Shown here one piece after another: positions 43,022 through 54,540 of a stretch of 64,000 bases of DNA (its first letter is position 1; each line of letters opens with the position of its first letter). The position numbers and the translations under genes were made by a program. A model generated the notes under the pieces. That model was not told where the DNA came from and ran no database searches. It saw only the letters and a list, made by a program, of their open reading frames with translations. Source of the DNA: Azadirachta indica (Eukaryota > Streptophyta > Magnoliopsida > Sapindales > Meliaceae); NCBI GenBank assembly GCA_022749755.1, contig CM040443.1, positions 13,903,744 through 13,967,743 on the forward strand. The letters run 5' to 3'.

Positions 43022-45052
43022 CCCATTTTTGTAAAAGTCATCACTTCACTCATGAATAACAATAAAATGATTATTTTATGCTTATTCTAATTAAAAATAA
43101 ATAAATATAATAACATTTTAGTCCCTAAGCTTTAGTAAAATAACAAATTAAAAATACTTAATCAATTTGAACATTTTAGTCCCTATTGTGTTGTTACATT
43201 TGTTACCATTTGTTAGAATTTTTAAAGGAATAATTGACTATAAAGCAGTAAAAAGCCCTAATTTTAATGAGGTAAGAAGCCCTAGATAACCAAAAACACA
43301 AATTAAACCCATTGGCTTTCATTCATGATTTTTGAAAATGAATAATAATAAAGATTGTACGGATTTACTTGAATGGGTTATTGTGGTTTTCATTAGTATA
43401 TTTTTTGACATAATTTTGAAAAGATTTGTGTTTAAGAAAAGATGGCAGAAGGCGGCAAAGGATGGAAGAAAAAGTAATTGTAGGGACTAAAATGTTAAAT
43501 TTGATAAAATATATCGTTATTTGTTATTTTATTAAAATTTAGAGACTAAAATATTATTTTATTTTATTATTTTTAATTGGAATATCTTCAACTTTACCCC
43601 CTCATTTTTTTGATAATTTTCATATATAACCTCATATTTTAAAAAGTTGTCAATGCGACCCCTTTTTTATCCAATCATCGTTAAACTTAACATTTTCAAG
43701 GGTAAAATAGAAATTTAACAAATAATTATAAAATAAAAGTTTAACTTAAGGGTAAATTTGAAATTTCAGATTAAATATATTAAAAAATATATTTTCTCTC
43801 CTTTCCTCTCTCTCTTTTCTTCCTTGTCTCTTCTCACTTATCTCTTCTCTCTCTCTCTCTCTCTCTTCCTCTCTTCTCCTCTCTTCTCCTCTCCTCTCCT
43901 CTCTTTTTGTCTCTCTTCTTTGGTTCTCTTCTCTTCTTCAGCATATTCAACAACTCTCAAACTTACATATTTGCACTATAAGTGAAGGACCATCATTTAT
44001 CCCCTTTCTTATCTCTCTTCTCTTTTTTTTCCCATCAATGGTTGTAGACTAAGAATTGAAGATTTGTTATTTTTTTCTCTTCTCTTTTTCCTTTGCATTG
44101 AGGCTCTATTATTGTTTTTTGGATTTAACTATTTTTTCCATTATTGGCTGCATATTAAAAATCGTAGATCTATTTTTTTGGAATTACTTTTTTTCCATTA
44201 TTGATTGTAAACTAAATTTAAGATCTTGTATCTTCTTTGAATTAATTATTTGATTATGAAATAAATATCAAATTGAGTTGAGTTTCTTTATTTTGAATAT
44301 TATATCTCTATTGATTTGCATATATCGTTGGTTGGAATTGAAATAGGCAAATTGATTTTAGATATTACCTAAATAAGATAAGAGTTGTTATTGAAAAAAG
44401 TTTGATTTGATTTGATTTTGGATAATTATCCTAATTTGATTTGTTCTTGAATTATATAAAAGAAAAAACCATCTCTATTATGGATGGATAAAAAAAAGTC
44501 TTCTTTATTTTGGAAAAAAAAGAAAAAATAAATTATTTTAAATATATTCTTTGTTTTAAAAAATGAAAAATAACAAATTATAATCACCTCTTTATAAAAA
44601 TATTCTGTGTGGGGACTATTTTTGGATTAAAAAAAAAAATAATGATATATAATAATTAATATACAATATAATACATATTTTCACGAAGTTGTTTATTATA
44701 TATAGGGATAATTTGATCCTTTTACATACACTATAAACACAAGTATAAGGACGTTTATGTCTTTGCATAGGCCCAAATACTAAAGTAAGGTTAGTAATGT
44801 AATTTGATCAAAATCTGCTAAGTTTAACGGTGATTGGAAAAAAAAAGGGTCACATTGATGACTTTTCAAAATATAAGATTATATATGAAGATTGTCAAAA
44901 AATAAGGTGTAAAGTTAAAGATATCTCTTTTTAATTACAATAAGGGTAAAATAGTCATTTTATTGTTACTACGGGGTAGAGTGATGACTTTCACAAAATT
45001 TGGTCTATATCTAATATATATCAATAAATGTGAGGCATGACTGAAAATAACC
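42957..45052. mobile_element. Mutator-like foldback element (outer), with nested insertion
   Basis: The terminal inverted repeats start GGCGTTATTTTTGACC at the left and, inverted, GGTTATTTTCAGTCATG at the right, both continuing CCTCACATTT. The element is flanked by identical 9-bp direct repeats TTAATAATT (42948-42956 and 45053-45061), the Mutator signature. Without the nested element (43579-44927) it would be about 740 bp, with arms of about 250 bp (42957-43210 pairing with 43478-43578 plus 44937-45052), so it is a foldback (TIR-MULE) form. No transposase is present. Confidence 0.8.
43579..44927. mobile_element. Mutator-like element nested in the right arm of the outer element
   Basis: The ends pair over about 85 bp (left GGAATATCTTCAACTTTACC, right inverted GAGATATCTTTAACTTTACA). 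Perfect 9-bp direct repeats TTTTTAATT flank it at 43570-43578 and 44928-44936. It carries a CT-rich tract (43790-43925) with a (CT)n run near 43846-43866, resembling a plant gene 5' leader. The frames at 43758-43985 and 44056-44253 translate this tract and AT-rich DNA and are not convincing proteins. Confidence 0.8.
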
Positions 45053-45061
45053 TTAATAATT

Positions 45062-45594
45062 TTATTTCAGTTGAAATTTAAAAATTATTTTTGGCTTAAT
45101 TTTAGTTTTTATGAGTTTAAATAAATATATTTAGTATTATAAACAGCTGCTCAAAAAATTATTTTATCATGGAGAGATTTTGAAAATAATTTATCAACCA
45201 CATAAAGTAAGTTTTCATGTTGTAAGATACAAAATATTTTTCATAATTCAAAATATTTTGTATCTTACAACAACAATTTCAAATGGACTTTGAACTATAC
45301 AAACTCAATATTAAGCTTTTAACAAATTTTTTAATTGTAACTTTAACTATTTAAACAATCTTTTAATAATCTTTTTATTATTTGAAAATACAAATTTTTA
45401 CTTCAATTATCACTATTACACAACCATCATATAAGTCCATATGTTAACCAGTGATTACCATTACTAAACAAGTAGCATTTAATTTAGTATCTTTATTATT
45501 CTATTATTTTATCCTATAACTTTATTTATTAAAGAAAAATATTGACAAACAAATAAGCACTTTCTTATGAATAACTTTTACTCAATATAGTATT
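45062..45594. other. AT-rich spacer
   Basis: Includes a short inverted repeat near 45205-45270 (TTGTAAGATACAAAATATTT and its complement), otherwise nothing recognisable. Confidence 0.4.
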
Positions 45595-45679
45595 CACTAA
45601 AAGAAAAAGCATCTTTTACAGCCAAAAAAATCAACCACAAATAATACAAATTTAGTCCAAAAGAGACTTTAATTTGCAG

Positions 45680-48663
45680 GGGTCATTTTATGATACCGGA
45701 ATAAAAATGCCGGCATTAATAATAGAAATAATTGGAGCCGTTAGATTAAATCTATGATTTATAATAATTAATTTAAATTAACTAAATTATTATAATTTAT
45801 CATTGGAATACAATTTTATCGGTTAAGTACAATAAAGAATAAAAGATATATATTTTATGTTTATCTAAATTTTTACCTAGAATTAAGTAAACAATTTTTT
45901 TTTCTATTATGTGTTTTTCTAAATTTCTGCCTATAATTAATTTTAATTTTATTCAAATTCTAAAAAAACTCCTCTAAATAATTCAAATTTTATTCAAATT
46001 ATAAATCTGTTACCTATAATTAATTCTATTGTTATGGAAAGTAATTATATTTTACTTATTTAAATTTTAATTAATTATATTTTGTATTACAAATACAAAA
46101 TAATATCAAATAATAAATAACAATATTATATTTGTGTACAGAACAAAAAAAAAATTATAAATATAATATAAAACGTATAAATTTGTGTTAAACTTATTAT
46201 TTTAATATAAAAATTAAATTTCAATATAAATCTTGTATGTAAAATATAACACTTGTAAGGGTTAAAATTAAAAATTAAAAATAATAAATTAACATCAAAG
46301 AGTAAAAACGAATATCGATTTAATAAATTTAACATGAAATACATAAATGTGATGAAATAAATGTAAGTTAACATTAAAATAATAAATGATAATGTTATAT
46401 TTGTATACAGAACCAAAAAGTTATAAATATAACAAAACCATATAAATCAACATTAAACTTATTATTTTAATATAAAAAAATAAATTATAATGTGAAATTT
46501 GTTTGTAAAACATAATACTTGTAAACGTTAATATTAAAAAATTAAAAAAAAAGCCAACATAAAAGGGTAAAAATAAATATTAATTTTATAAATTCAATAT
46601 AAAAAATATAAATGTACTGAAATACATGTAAATTAACATTAAAATATCCAATGACAACAGAATAATTGTAAACAAAACAAAAGAATTTAATTATGACGCA
46701 AAAGTTATAGATTCATATAAAATTTATAATTTTCACATAAAAAATTAAATTATAACGTATAACTTGTATGTAAAATATAATATTTATAAAAGTTAAAAAT
46801 AAAATATGAACTAACATAAAAGAGTAAAAATAAATATCAATTTGATAAATTTAATATAAAAAATATAAATGCACTGAAATACAAGTAAACTAAAATTAAA
46901 TTATTAAATGACAACATAATTGTTGTAAACAAAACAGAAAAATATAATTGTCAAATAAAAGTTATAGATGCACATAAAATTTGTAATATCCACATAAAAG
47001 ATTAAATTATAACATATAACTTGTATGTAAACAAAATACTTGTAAAAGTTAAAAATAAAATATAAGTCAACATAAATAATAAAAATGAACATAAGTTTCA
47101 TAAATTTGACATAAAAAAATATAAAAGCATTGAAATAAATGTAAATTAATATCAAATTATCAAATGACAACAGAATAGTTATAAACAAAACAAAAGAATT
47201 GTATCTGTGATGTAAACGGTATAAATTCTTAGAAAATTTATAACGTCTACATAAAAGATTAAATTATAACATATAACATGTATATAAAATAAAATACTTA
47301 TAAAGTCAAAAATAAAAAAGAAATTAAGTTGACATAAAAGAGTAAAAATAGACATCAATTTCATAAATGTAATATAAAAAATATAATTGTAATGAGTTAA
47401 ATGTCAATGAACACAAATTAATAAATAACAATGAAAAGAATACTTGTAAAATTATAAGGATTGTAGTTATGTATTGAATAAAAAGAATATAAATGTAATA
47501 TAAGGATTGTGAATCAACATTCTACTTATAATCCTAATATAGAAAATTAAATTACAATGAAAAAGTTGTATAAAAAATACAATACTTGTAAAATTATAAA
47601 AATTATTTCAAAATTTTATATAGTTTTAAATTATTATTATTATTTCTATTATTATTATTATTATATAAATAAAGTATATGTAACACATAAATATACATTT
47701 TTTTTAAATATATGAGTATGCTTTGCCACAAAGACAAAAAATGATTATTGATATTTTTAATTTATTAAAATTATTTAATAATTTTATTTTACATGTGTAT
47801 TAATCAATTTTTTCTAATTTTTTTCCTTTTTTCTTAATTGCATGATGTTAGATAAAGTATTACTTTACAAATGGTAAACGTCAGTAATTTAATAATAGCA
47901 TCTTTTTATGCAAAGTTGAATTTGTATTATATGTGATTAAGGTTTCTTAAATTTTGTGTTGTCACAATTAACATTAATTTTATAAAATTAGATTAATTTA
48001 TATTTTATTTTTCTTAATTATCCTTTTCAAAATTTCTTATTTATATTTGCACATTACATGTATGTTTTTTCCACTCACAATTTATAGGTTTTAAGATATT
48101 CTTTTTTTTTATTAATGTGATATTAGTTACAGGGTTATTTTCTAATACTATTCATTCTCACCTATTATAATAACATTTACATTTTTAAATTAACATATGT
48201 TTTTCATTAATTCATATAAATACAATTATCATATGTAATAAATGAGATGTGTTTTATTTGTAATATTGATTTTTGAGCTATAGTAATTTTATTTTATTAT
48301 TAATAATTTGTTAAAAAATAAAGAAAGAATATGTATTTTGATAATATTTAAATTAATTTTTTAAAAATAAATTAATCTTCGTATGCATAATATAAAAATA
48401 AATTTCAATTATAATAATATGAATTTCTATTTCAAATATATTTCTACAAAATAATAATTATAAAAAATAACTTTAATATATTACAAAATGAAAAAAGAAA
48501 ATAATTTTTAACCTAAATAGTAAGTTAATTTTACTTGTTACTTGTTGAACAGGTTAATTACTATTATATAAAATGAATGGTCTAAATTTTAATTTTAAAT
48601 TTAAAGGTCAATATGAATGAGTTATTAATACTAGGATTAAAATTCCAGCATTGTAAAATTTTT
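45680..48663. mobile_element. Mutator-like element with internal satellite array
   Basis: The left end (GGGTCATTTTATGATACCGG) and inverted right end (TTTTACAATGCTGGAATTTT) align over about 38 bp with similar but diverged sequence, continuing TATTAATAA in both. The flanks TAATTTGCAG and TAATTTGTGG may be an aged 9-10 bp target duplication; comparison with the uninterrupted relative at 55280-55300 supports an insertion here. The interior has a tandem array (46080-47600) and AT-rich sequence, no transposase. Confidence 0.5.
46080..47600. repeat. Tandem array of about 260-bp AT-rich units
   Basis: Five to six diverged units. The phrase GTAAACAAAACAAAAGAAT or close variants recurs near 46110, 46390, 46655, 46912, 47168 and 47425 (spacing 256-280 bp), as do ACTTGTATGTAAAATATAA and TAAAAGAGTAAAAATAAATA. 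The long minus-strand frames 46126-46416, 46904-47188 and 47179-47364 are by-products of this array. Confidence 0.8.
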
Positions 48664-49108
48664 CTAATTTGTGGCCAAATTGCAACCATTTTTAGTTGAA
48701 TTGCATTGGCTGCAATAAATCTCAACGTAAAAGGTTTTTTGTTTTTTACAACTGATTTTAATAGTTGCAATGAGTATTTGCAGCTAATTTTGCCATTGAC
48801 ATATATCAACTGTAAAAAGTTTGCGATCGATATGTTTAGCCGCAAAAAGTATTTGCGACAAATTTGCAATCGACATGTAACAGCCACAAATAATTTTCGA
48901 AAAAATTTATATTTTTTCCATACCATATTTTATTGCCACATATTTTTGCTAGAGGAAATATTAGCTATTTGTAATATTTTTATTAACTTAAATATTGATC
49001 CATTAAACTAATTTGAATATTAAACTAAAGATGAACAAAATATCTAATATGATATTTGAAACATGATTTGTGTAGTAATCAAAAATTAAAAAACTAATGT
49101 AAAGTATA

Positions 49109-50725
49109 TGATAAGTGAGTATTTTACTCTCGAATCAATAGACTTCAGACTCAATTATTTGTGTAAATTCTCAAACTCCGGTCTTATTTGATGAAATTTT
49201 ATGTTTATATGCATAAAGGTAAGAAAACAATTATTCGAGGCGAATTAAGCTTAGATAGGAGCAGAAATTGTTGTGCTGCATATGAGTTACTAAAATGACC
49301 ATAACTTCTTTTACACAATTTGAAATCGCATTTTCTTTATTGTGTCAAAAACTAGACATCCAAAGTTTTCCAACGATATATTATTTAACCCATAAGACAG
49401 TAAGCATGGCACGTGCGTGTGCGATGCCCCGAATGACAAAAGCTAATTTGGTCTAAAGGGTGGCACGCGCGCACCACCAACCTTCTGCGTATGCACCATT
49501 GATGTTGATCATGTTGTGCGCGCGTAGCCCAGTCTTATACGCGCATGCCTTTTGCGATTAAGTAATGTCCTAAGATTGTTTTTTGGCCATCAAATCAATT
49601 TTGGATGGCCAGCTTTAGCCATTCCTAGGTTTTATTGATTTTCTATGAAGAGCCACCATTAGCCACGGAAAGAAAGATTTAGAGAGAGAATTGAGAGAAA
49701 ATTTGAGACAATCTAGATATAGAAAGTGGGTGATTTAGCAAATCTTAGTAGATTTCAGGAGAAAACACAAAGATTAACAGATTAATCACAGCATCAAACT
49801 ACTTTTATCTCTTCTAATTCTTTAATTTGATTTTGAATTTTAATTGTCATAGGATTATTGTAATTACAATGATGATTATGATTTATGTTATGGAATTGGC
49901 GATGGATTTTTTAAGAATGGGCTAATGTCATTATCTTAGGGTCTTGATTTATCTATTCAAATCATATTTTGATATATTTTAATATTGTTAATGTTTATGG
50001 TTCATTCACTTGTATTTATCTTTATTTATAATTCTTTCAATTTGTTGTTTGGATGAGTCTATTCAAATGCTTTCAATTTGTTGTTGGATAAGTTGATTGA
50101 TTTTTTTTAATTGGTTAATATTTGGGAGAGTTAATTTATTTACCAAAATAGGAAAAATACAATTTTGATTTTTAAGAGTTTAGGAGAACCTTGAGACGTA
50201 GATAATCATATTAAATTTTAAAATTACAAGACACTGAGAGGTAATTGGATTTTGAATAGTTAATAACAAGTTGTTTTAATGCATGTTTAATTGAATGAGT
50301 TTGATAGGGATATTGACTCAAGTAGATTAGATGTAGGATCGTGTTTGACACTCGAGAGAGGTAGTAAGATCAATTATGAGCCTTTAATTAGTGAATTGAA
50401 CTTGAAAACATTAATAACATTTTATTAAGATAAACGCGAGGATGAATAGATGAAGTCAAGACTCTATAACCCTTTTAGTACATAATTCATATTATTCTCT
50501 TTATTCTATCATGTAATTTTGCCTTGATTTTAGTTGTTTCTTTAGTTTAATTCATTTCCATTTTTTTATCATCTAAAGTCTAATTAGCTTAGATAAAGTT
50601 GGATTTCCATAATTATAGTAATTAGTTAAAAATATAAAAAAGTCAATTCATGTGGGTTCGACAACCTTAATTTATTTATTTTACTACTTGTACGACTTTG
50701 TATACTTGCGAGTTATGATGTTTCG
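49109..50725 (+). mobile_element. LTR of a Ty3/gypsy element (Athila/Tat-like), truncated
   Basis: It starts TGATAAGTGAGTATTTTACT, contains a GC-rich stretch with GGCACGCGCGCACC (49461-49474), and near its end reads GTGGGTTCGACAACC, then TACTTGTACGACTTTG and ATACTTGCGAG. This order is typical of the 3' part of plant non-chromoviral gypsy LTRs just before the primer-binding site. The expected TGGCGCC primer-binding sequence is absent, so it is a truncated or solo LTR. Confidence 0.5.
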
Positions 50726-51766
50726 TAATAATTACCTCTTATTATTTGATAAATACCCCATTACCTCTCTGAAGTTACATTCGTTACTTAAAATTGTTAC
50801 TTTTTTAGCACAATTAGTAATTTGCCCTTCTGATTGTGTAAGAAGTTTGCAAAAACTACTATGTTTGGATAATGACAAACTAAATTACTTTAATAATCTT
50901 AAACAAACAAGCAAAAAAGATATTGTAATATCCTTATACAAAGAAGTAAAATTACTTTAATACCTTCGAATAAACAAGCAAAATTACTTTAATAGCTTTA
51001 AATATTTTAAGGGAAAAAATGTGAACTAGGGATTTGGAATTAGTTAAAGATGTAAATATTACATATATAGTTAATTCATGATATTATAAATAAGGGGCGA
51101 ATAATATTTTTTTTTTAATTTCATAAATTAAGTGCAATTAAAAATACTATCCATTATTTTTTTCATTTATTCTAATCAAACTTGAGTGTTTCAATGTGAG
51201 CCACAACGGCATCGGTGGAAGGAAGAGAAGAATTCTAATACCATCCAAATTTCCAATGAAATCCAATCAAAGAAAGAAATGTAATACAATCCGAATTCAT
51301 CTTTATACTCGATCAAAATCCATCCCGTCCAATTAAAATTTATCAAAATCTAGTTTAAATAAATTGAAGAAATTCAGAAAAAAGAGCCCCAAATTCGCCA
51401 CCATCGTTGCCACCACCGCTGCACTGCACTACCACAATCACCACAATGCACTGCTTCTTGATCAACGTTGTTCAACGATTTGAGGCTATCTTCAGATTTA
51501 GAAAAAGCCGCCGAACTCATCCCTGACATAACTCACCGTCTTTACTTTGGCAAAAATGTCATATGATAATAAAGAAAGCTGCATGCAACTGCCATTCACT
51601 GCCATCCACCACACGTCCGAAGACACCACCACTACCAAACAACTTAGCAATTGTCGCTCTTTTAGCAATTGCCATTGTTTTTCACATTTTTCCCCTTCTC
51701 TTATTTTTTTTTGTCTCGCCTAGGATTTCGAAGATAGACCCTGTAAGCGTTTGCTATCCGGTCACC
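50726..51766. other. Spacer upstream of the eL41-like copy
   Basis: Low-complexity AT-rich DNA with a repeated AAACAAGCAAAA/AAATTACTTTAATA phrase (50880-51000). From about 51180 composition is less AT-rich, with CCACCACC-type sequence at 51400-51450 and 51600-51640. The frame from 51563 runs into the eL41-like frame, but its first part has no recognisable homology. Confidence 0.35.
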
Positions 51767-51844
51767 ATGACATCCAAGAGGAAGAAAAAGCATATGAGAA
51801 GATTGAAGAGAAAGCAGCAAAAGATCAGACAAAGATTGAAGTAG
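51767..51844 (+). pseudogene. RPL41: Diverged intronless copy of ribosomal protein eL41
   Basis: A 25-codon frame (ATG at 51767, TAG at 51842-51844) has exactly the length of eL41 and shares its core KKK-x-MRRLKRK-xx-K-x-RQR-x-K. About 17 of 25 residues agree with the nearly invariant plant protein. The changes include W5 to R, R9 to H, R17 and R18 to Q, M20 to I and S24 to L, many explicable as CpG or CpNpG C-to-T decay. No intron interrupts it, and an A-rich tract follows at about 51956-51970, so a processed pseudogene is the likeliest call. eL41 is a tiny basic helix in the ribosome. The frame is open, so expression cannot be excluded. Confidence 0.65.
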
Positions 51845-52499
51845 ACGAAGATTCCTCCTTCTGTTCAGAGGTGAGATGAGAAGAGGAAGGAGAAACATAA
51901 TAGAGCAAAGTGTTTAAAGGTTTTTAAGTTTTGACTTTTTTATTATTTGTATAAATTAAAAAAAATAAAGAGGATACTGGAGTTTTTTTTAAAAAAAAAA
52001 ATCTTCTGGCACGCATTTTAAGATTGCTACTGGTCATTGCGCATTTGTCCAAAATTGTATACTCATACAAGCTATTTAGGACAAATTACTAAATTATCTT
52101 CAAAAAGAATTAACTATTGGTAACGGAAGTAATGTTCAAGAGGTGATGGGTTATTTGTCAAATAACAATATTAATCCAGAGAACAAGAAAGTATCAAACA
52201 TTCTCTTGATTGATTAGACCAGATAAAAAGAAGGTATCAAACATTCTCTTGAGCTTCAGAAAATCAAAGTCATGTTTGATTTTATAACAATAAAATTAAA
52301 AAAGTAAAATTTAATATTTTGTAACATTTTATACATATTAAATACATGAAATTAAATTGTGATGTAACCCCGAATGAATTCTCAAATAAAAATTGTGCCT
52401 AGTTTGTCACTTGTACAGGAAATTTTTTTATAAACAAGATAGTAGCTTAAAAAGATATTTTCTATATATTTACAAGCCCAAGAGAAAATGTATAATAAA
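51845..52499. other. Spacer after the eL41-like copy
   Basis: The first 120 bp may be former eL41 3' UTR. The rest is AT-rich with a direct repeat of GGTATCAAACATTCTCTTGA-type sequence (about 52190 and 52232). No gene is seen. Confidence 0.35.
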
Positions 52500-53397
52500 A
52501 ACTTGATGTGAAACTTCTTTTTTCTTAAAAGCTTAGAAGGAGCAAAACGTAAATTTATTTCTATGCAAAGACAAAATGATAGTTTTCATTTATTCAAGGC
52601 ATAAATATAATTTACTAGCCATTGCTGACTAATAGTAGTTGGTAACTATTGTTGTTGGTTCAATCAAAGAACTTGAGGAGTTAGTTAGAGAGGACTAAGA
52701 CAAATCAAAATCTCCAAAAGAACTTTCTTCTTGGAGCTAAATATGAGTACATAGACAATAAGAGAATGTTAGGGCTTTAGTCTTTATACAAAAAAGAGGT
52801 AAGTGAAATTATTTTTCGAAGAATTTTAGTAGCAAAAGAATTAAAGGATACTCATAAAGAATTACGAAAGAAGATTTTAAGGATCAGAAAAGGCAATCTC
52901 CAGTAACTTTCAAATTTATGGGAGAATTTGATAATTCATTCATGAAAGATATTCGAGCATTTTTCTTCAAAATTTGTACCATTATTAATCAAATCAAAAG
53001 TGATACTGATAAAATTAAATAAAAAAATTATGCATAAAGTATTAAGAAATCTTCCTTTTAGATTTCGACATACTTTTACTACTATCAAAGAAGCTAAAGA
53101 CTTATCTAAATTTTTTCGTGTATGAACTAGTGAGTTCTTTGAAGGAGTGAAAATTTTTAAATAGTCAATTAGCAAGTATTTCAATCTAAACTAAATATCG
53201 AAGAGGAAAAAAGGAGTGAAAATTCTGAGAAAGACAATACAAAAAAGAGTTCTTCATAAAGGTCATGCCAATGGAAGAAATTTTATAAGTAGTGGACAAT
53301 TGTAAAAAAGAAAAACTATTAAAGGTATGTTTTATTCAACGTCAAATGAAATGTTTGCAACAAGTTTGGCCATGCATGAGAAAAATATCAATATTAA
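52500..53397 (+). pseudogene. Ty1/copia leader and Gag (UBN2) relic
   Basis: 52500-52690 resembles 15815-16010 and is probably LTR or leader. From about 52930 a broken plus-strand reading gives RAFFFKICTIINQIKSDTDK, then IMHKVLRNLPFRFRHTFTTI followed by KEAKDLSK, the pattern of copia Gag (UBN2 domain), and finally a zinc-knuckle-like VCNKFGHACEKY near 53355-53390. Several stops and frame changes are present. The relic stops exactly where the LTR at 53398 begins, so the LTR element inserted into it. Confidence 0.6.
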
Positions 53398-54540
53398 TGT
53401 TGACGTAGAAATTTGGTCAACAGTGTAAATCGATAATTTGAGAAAGAATATGCAAGGACAAAGAAACACAAAAACTAGAATTTAACGTGATTCGACGTAT
53501 TGCCTGCATCCATGAGTAAAATAGTCGAGGGAATTTTATTAATGATCAAATTTATAGTTGCTATAATGCATAATAAAACCCTCTTTGTTCTTTCTTGTTC
53601 TTTCTCCTTTCACGATATATTATTCTCTTATTTTTTTCTCTTTATTATTGTACGTTTCTCCTTTATCTTTCAACCATTCCTTTTATAAAGGTTACTTTTG
53701 TAGAGTTTCATTTAAATAGAAAATGTTAGCTCATCTCTTAGACAATATCTAGAATTCTCTAAAATTAGAGATATTGTTTCTCTCATAATTTTATCTTAAT
53801 TAGAATTTTATATTGGGATAAACTTCCACACGTTAGTTGGGCTTGTTAGGCTTGAGATGGCTTGCTAGATTTGTCTTTAAGCTTGTTGGGGTTAAATTGG
53901 GCTTGTTTGATCAACTCTCAGATTTGCTGGAGAAATATGCAATTTGAACGAAGTCTCTGTTCACTTAGAGCACTATTCTGATGCGGTACTATTCATGGTC
54001 GAAACTATTCATACTCATTACTATTTATGTATGCATGATATTATTCACTTACAACTTTGGGCTTTTGTTTCTTGTGCATGGTGTCTTAGGAACAACTTTT
54101 ATAGGCATAGTGTGCTAGGAGATGGTTTTCTTGTGCATGACATGCTAATGAGTGGCTTTCGTCTGCATAACGTGTTAAGAAGTGGTTTTCACGTGCATGG
54201 TTTATTAGAAGGTGGCTTTTTGTGCATGGTACGTTAGGGGGTAACGTTTTTGCATTTGATGTAGTAGGAGGTAACTTTAATATGCATGGTGTGTTCGAAG
54301 GTGACTTTTTTGTATATGGTGCACTAGAGGTTACCTTAAGTTTTTTCAAAAAGGTATTCTAAGACAAAGTAAGTTATCTTATGGAAAAGAAGAGGTCCTT
54401 TTAAAAGTGGCCTAGGACAAAGAAGAGGTCCTAGGATAAAATTATCTACTTCTCTCTCTTAGGACGACCTTTTATTCTGAAATTTTCCTTTTATTATGAA
54501 ATTACTCCTTATTAATCATTTGGATCTTATAATTTCTACA
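53398..54540 (+). mobile_element. 5' LTR of a composite retroelement (1143 bp)
   Basis: It begins TGTTGACGTAGAAATTTGG and ends TTATAATTTCTACA. The 3' half matches 62138-62728 in direct orientation, and nearly all of it matches 63096-63987 in inverted orientation, which defines it as an LTR. A minisatellite lies inside (54075-54335). Possible 5-bp flanks (ATTAA before 53398, ATAAA after 62728) agree at only 4 of 5 positions. Confidence 0.75.
54075..54335. repeat. Minisatellite in the LTR, about 33-bp unit
   Basis: About eight imperfect units based on GTGCATGGTGTGTTAGGAGG followed by TGGCTTTT. The corresponding part of the LTR at 62380-62530 has about five units and that of the inverted LTR (63320-63420) two to three. 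The 33-bp period leaves reading frames open (minus frame 54086-54349 with repeated AxENHLL-type peptides), an artefact of the repeat. Confidence 0.75.

Larger units (their letters stand above)
45595..49108. mobile_element. CACTA-like remnant, split by a Mutator-like insertion
   Basis: The left end CACTAAAAGAAAAAGC at 45595 and the following ACAAATAATACAAATTTAG match the element starting at 55206. Homology resumes at 48664-49108 (TTGCGA/GCCGCAAA subterminal motifs, then AACATGATTTGT), collinear with about 55290-55670. The sequence between is a later insertion. The right CACTA end is not visible; a gypsy-type LTR begins at about 49109. The short frames at 48582-49011 translate the subterminal repeats. 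Confidence 0.65.

Noticed and set aside
43758..43985. Serine/leucine-rich frame of 75 codons
   Set aside because: It translates a CT-rich low-complexity tract inside a Mutator-like element.
46126..47364. Three long hydrophobic minus-strand open frames
   Set aside because: They coincide with units of the 260-bp AT-rich tandem array and reflect its composition, not a membrane-protein family.
46080..47600. CRISPR-like or centromeric array
   Set aside because: Units are about 260 bp, diverged, without spacers, and confined to a transposon interior; there is no evidence for either.
50650..50720. tRNA-like GGGTTCGACAACC (T-loop consensus)
   Set aside because: No acceptor stem or D-arm can be formed around it; the context is the 3' part of a gypsy-type LTR.
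51563..51766. N-terminal extension of the eL41-like frame
   Set aside because: The upstream 68 codons have no similarity to any ribosomal protein and end in a hydrophobic low-complexity run; the Met at 51767 gives exactly the eL41 length.
54086..54349. Minus-strand frame of 87 codons with repeated peptides
   Set aside because: It is the translation of a 33-bp minisatellite inside an LTR, whose period keeps all frames open.
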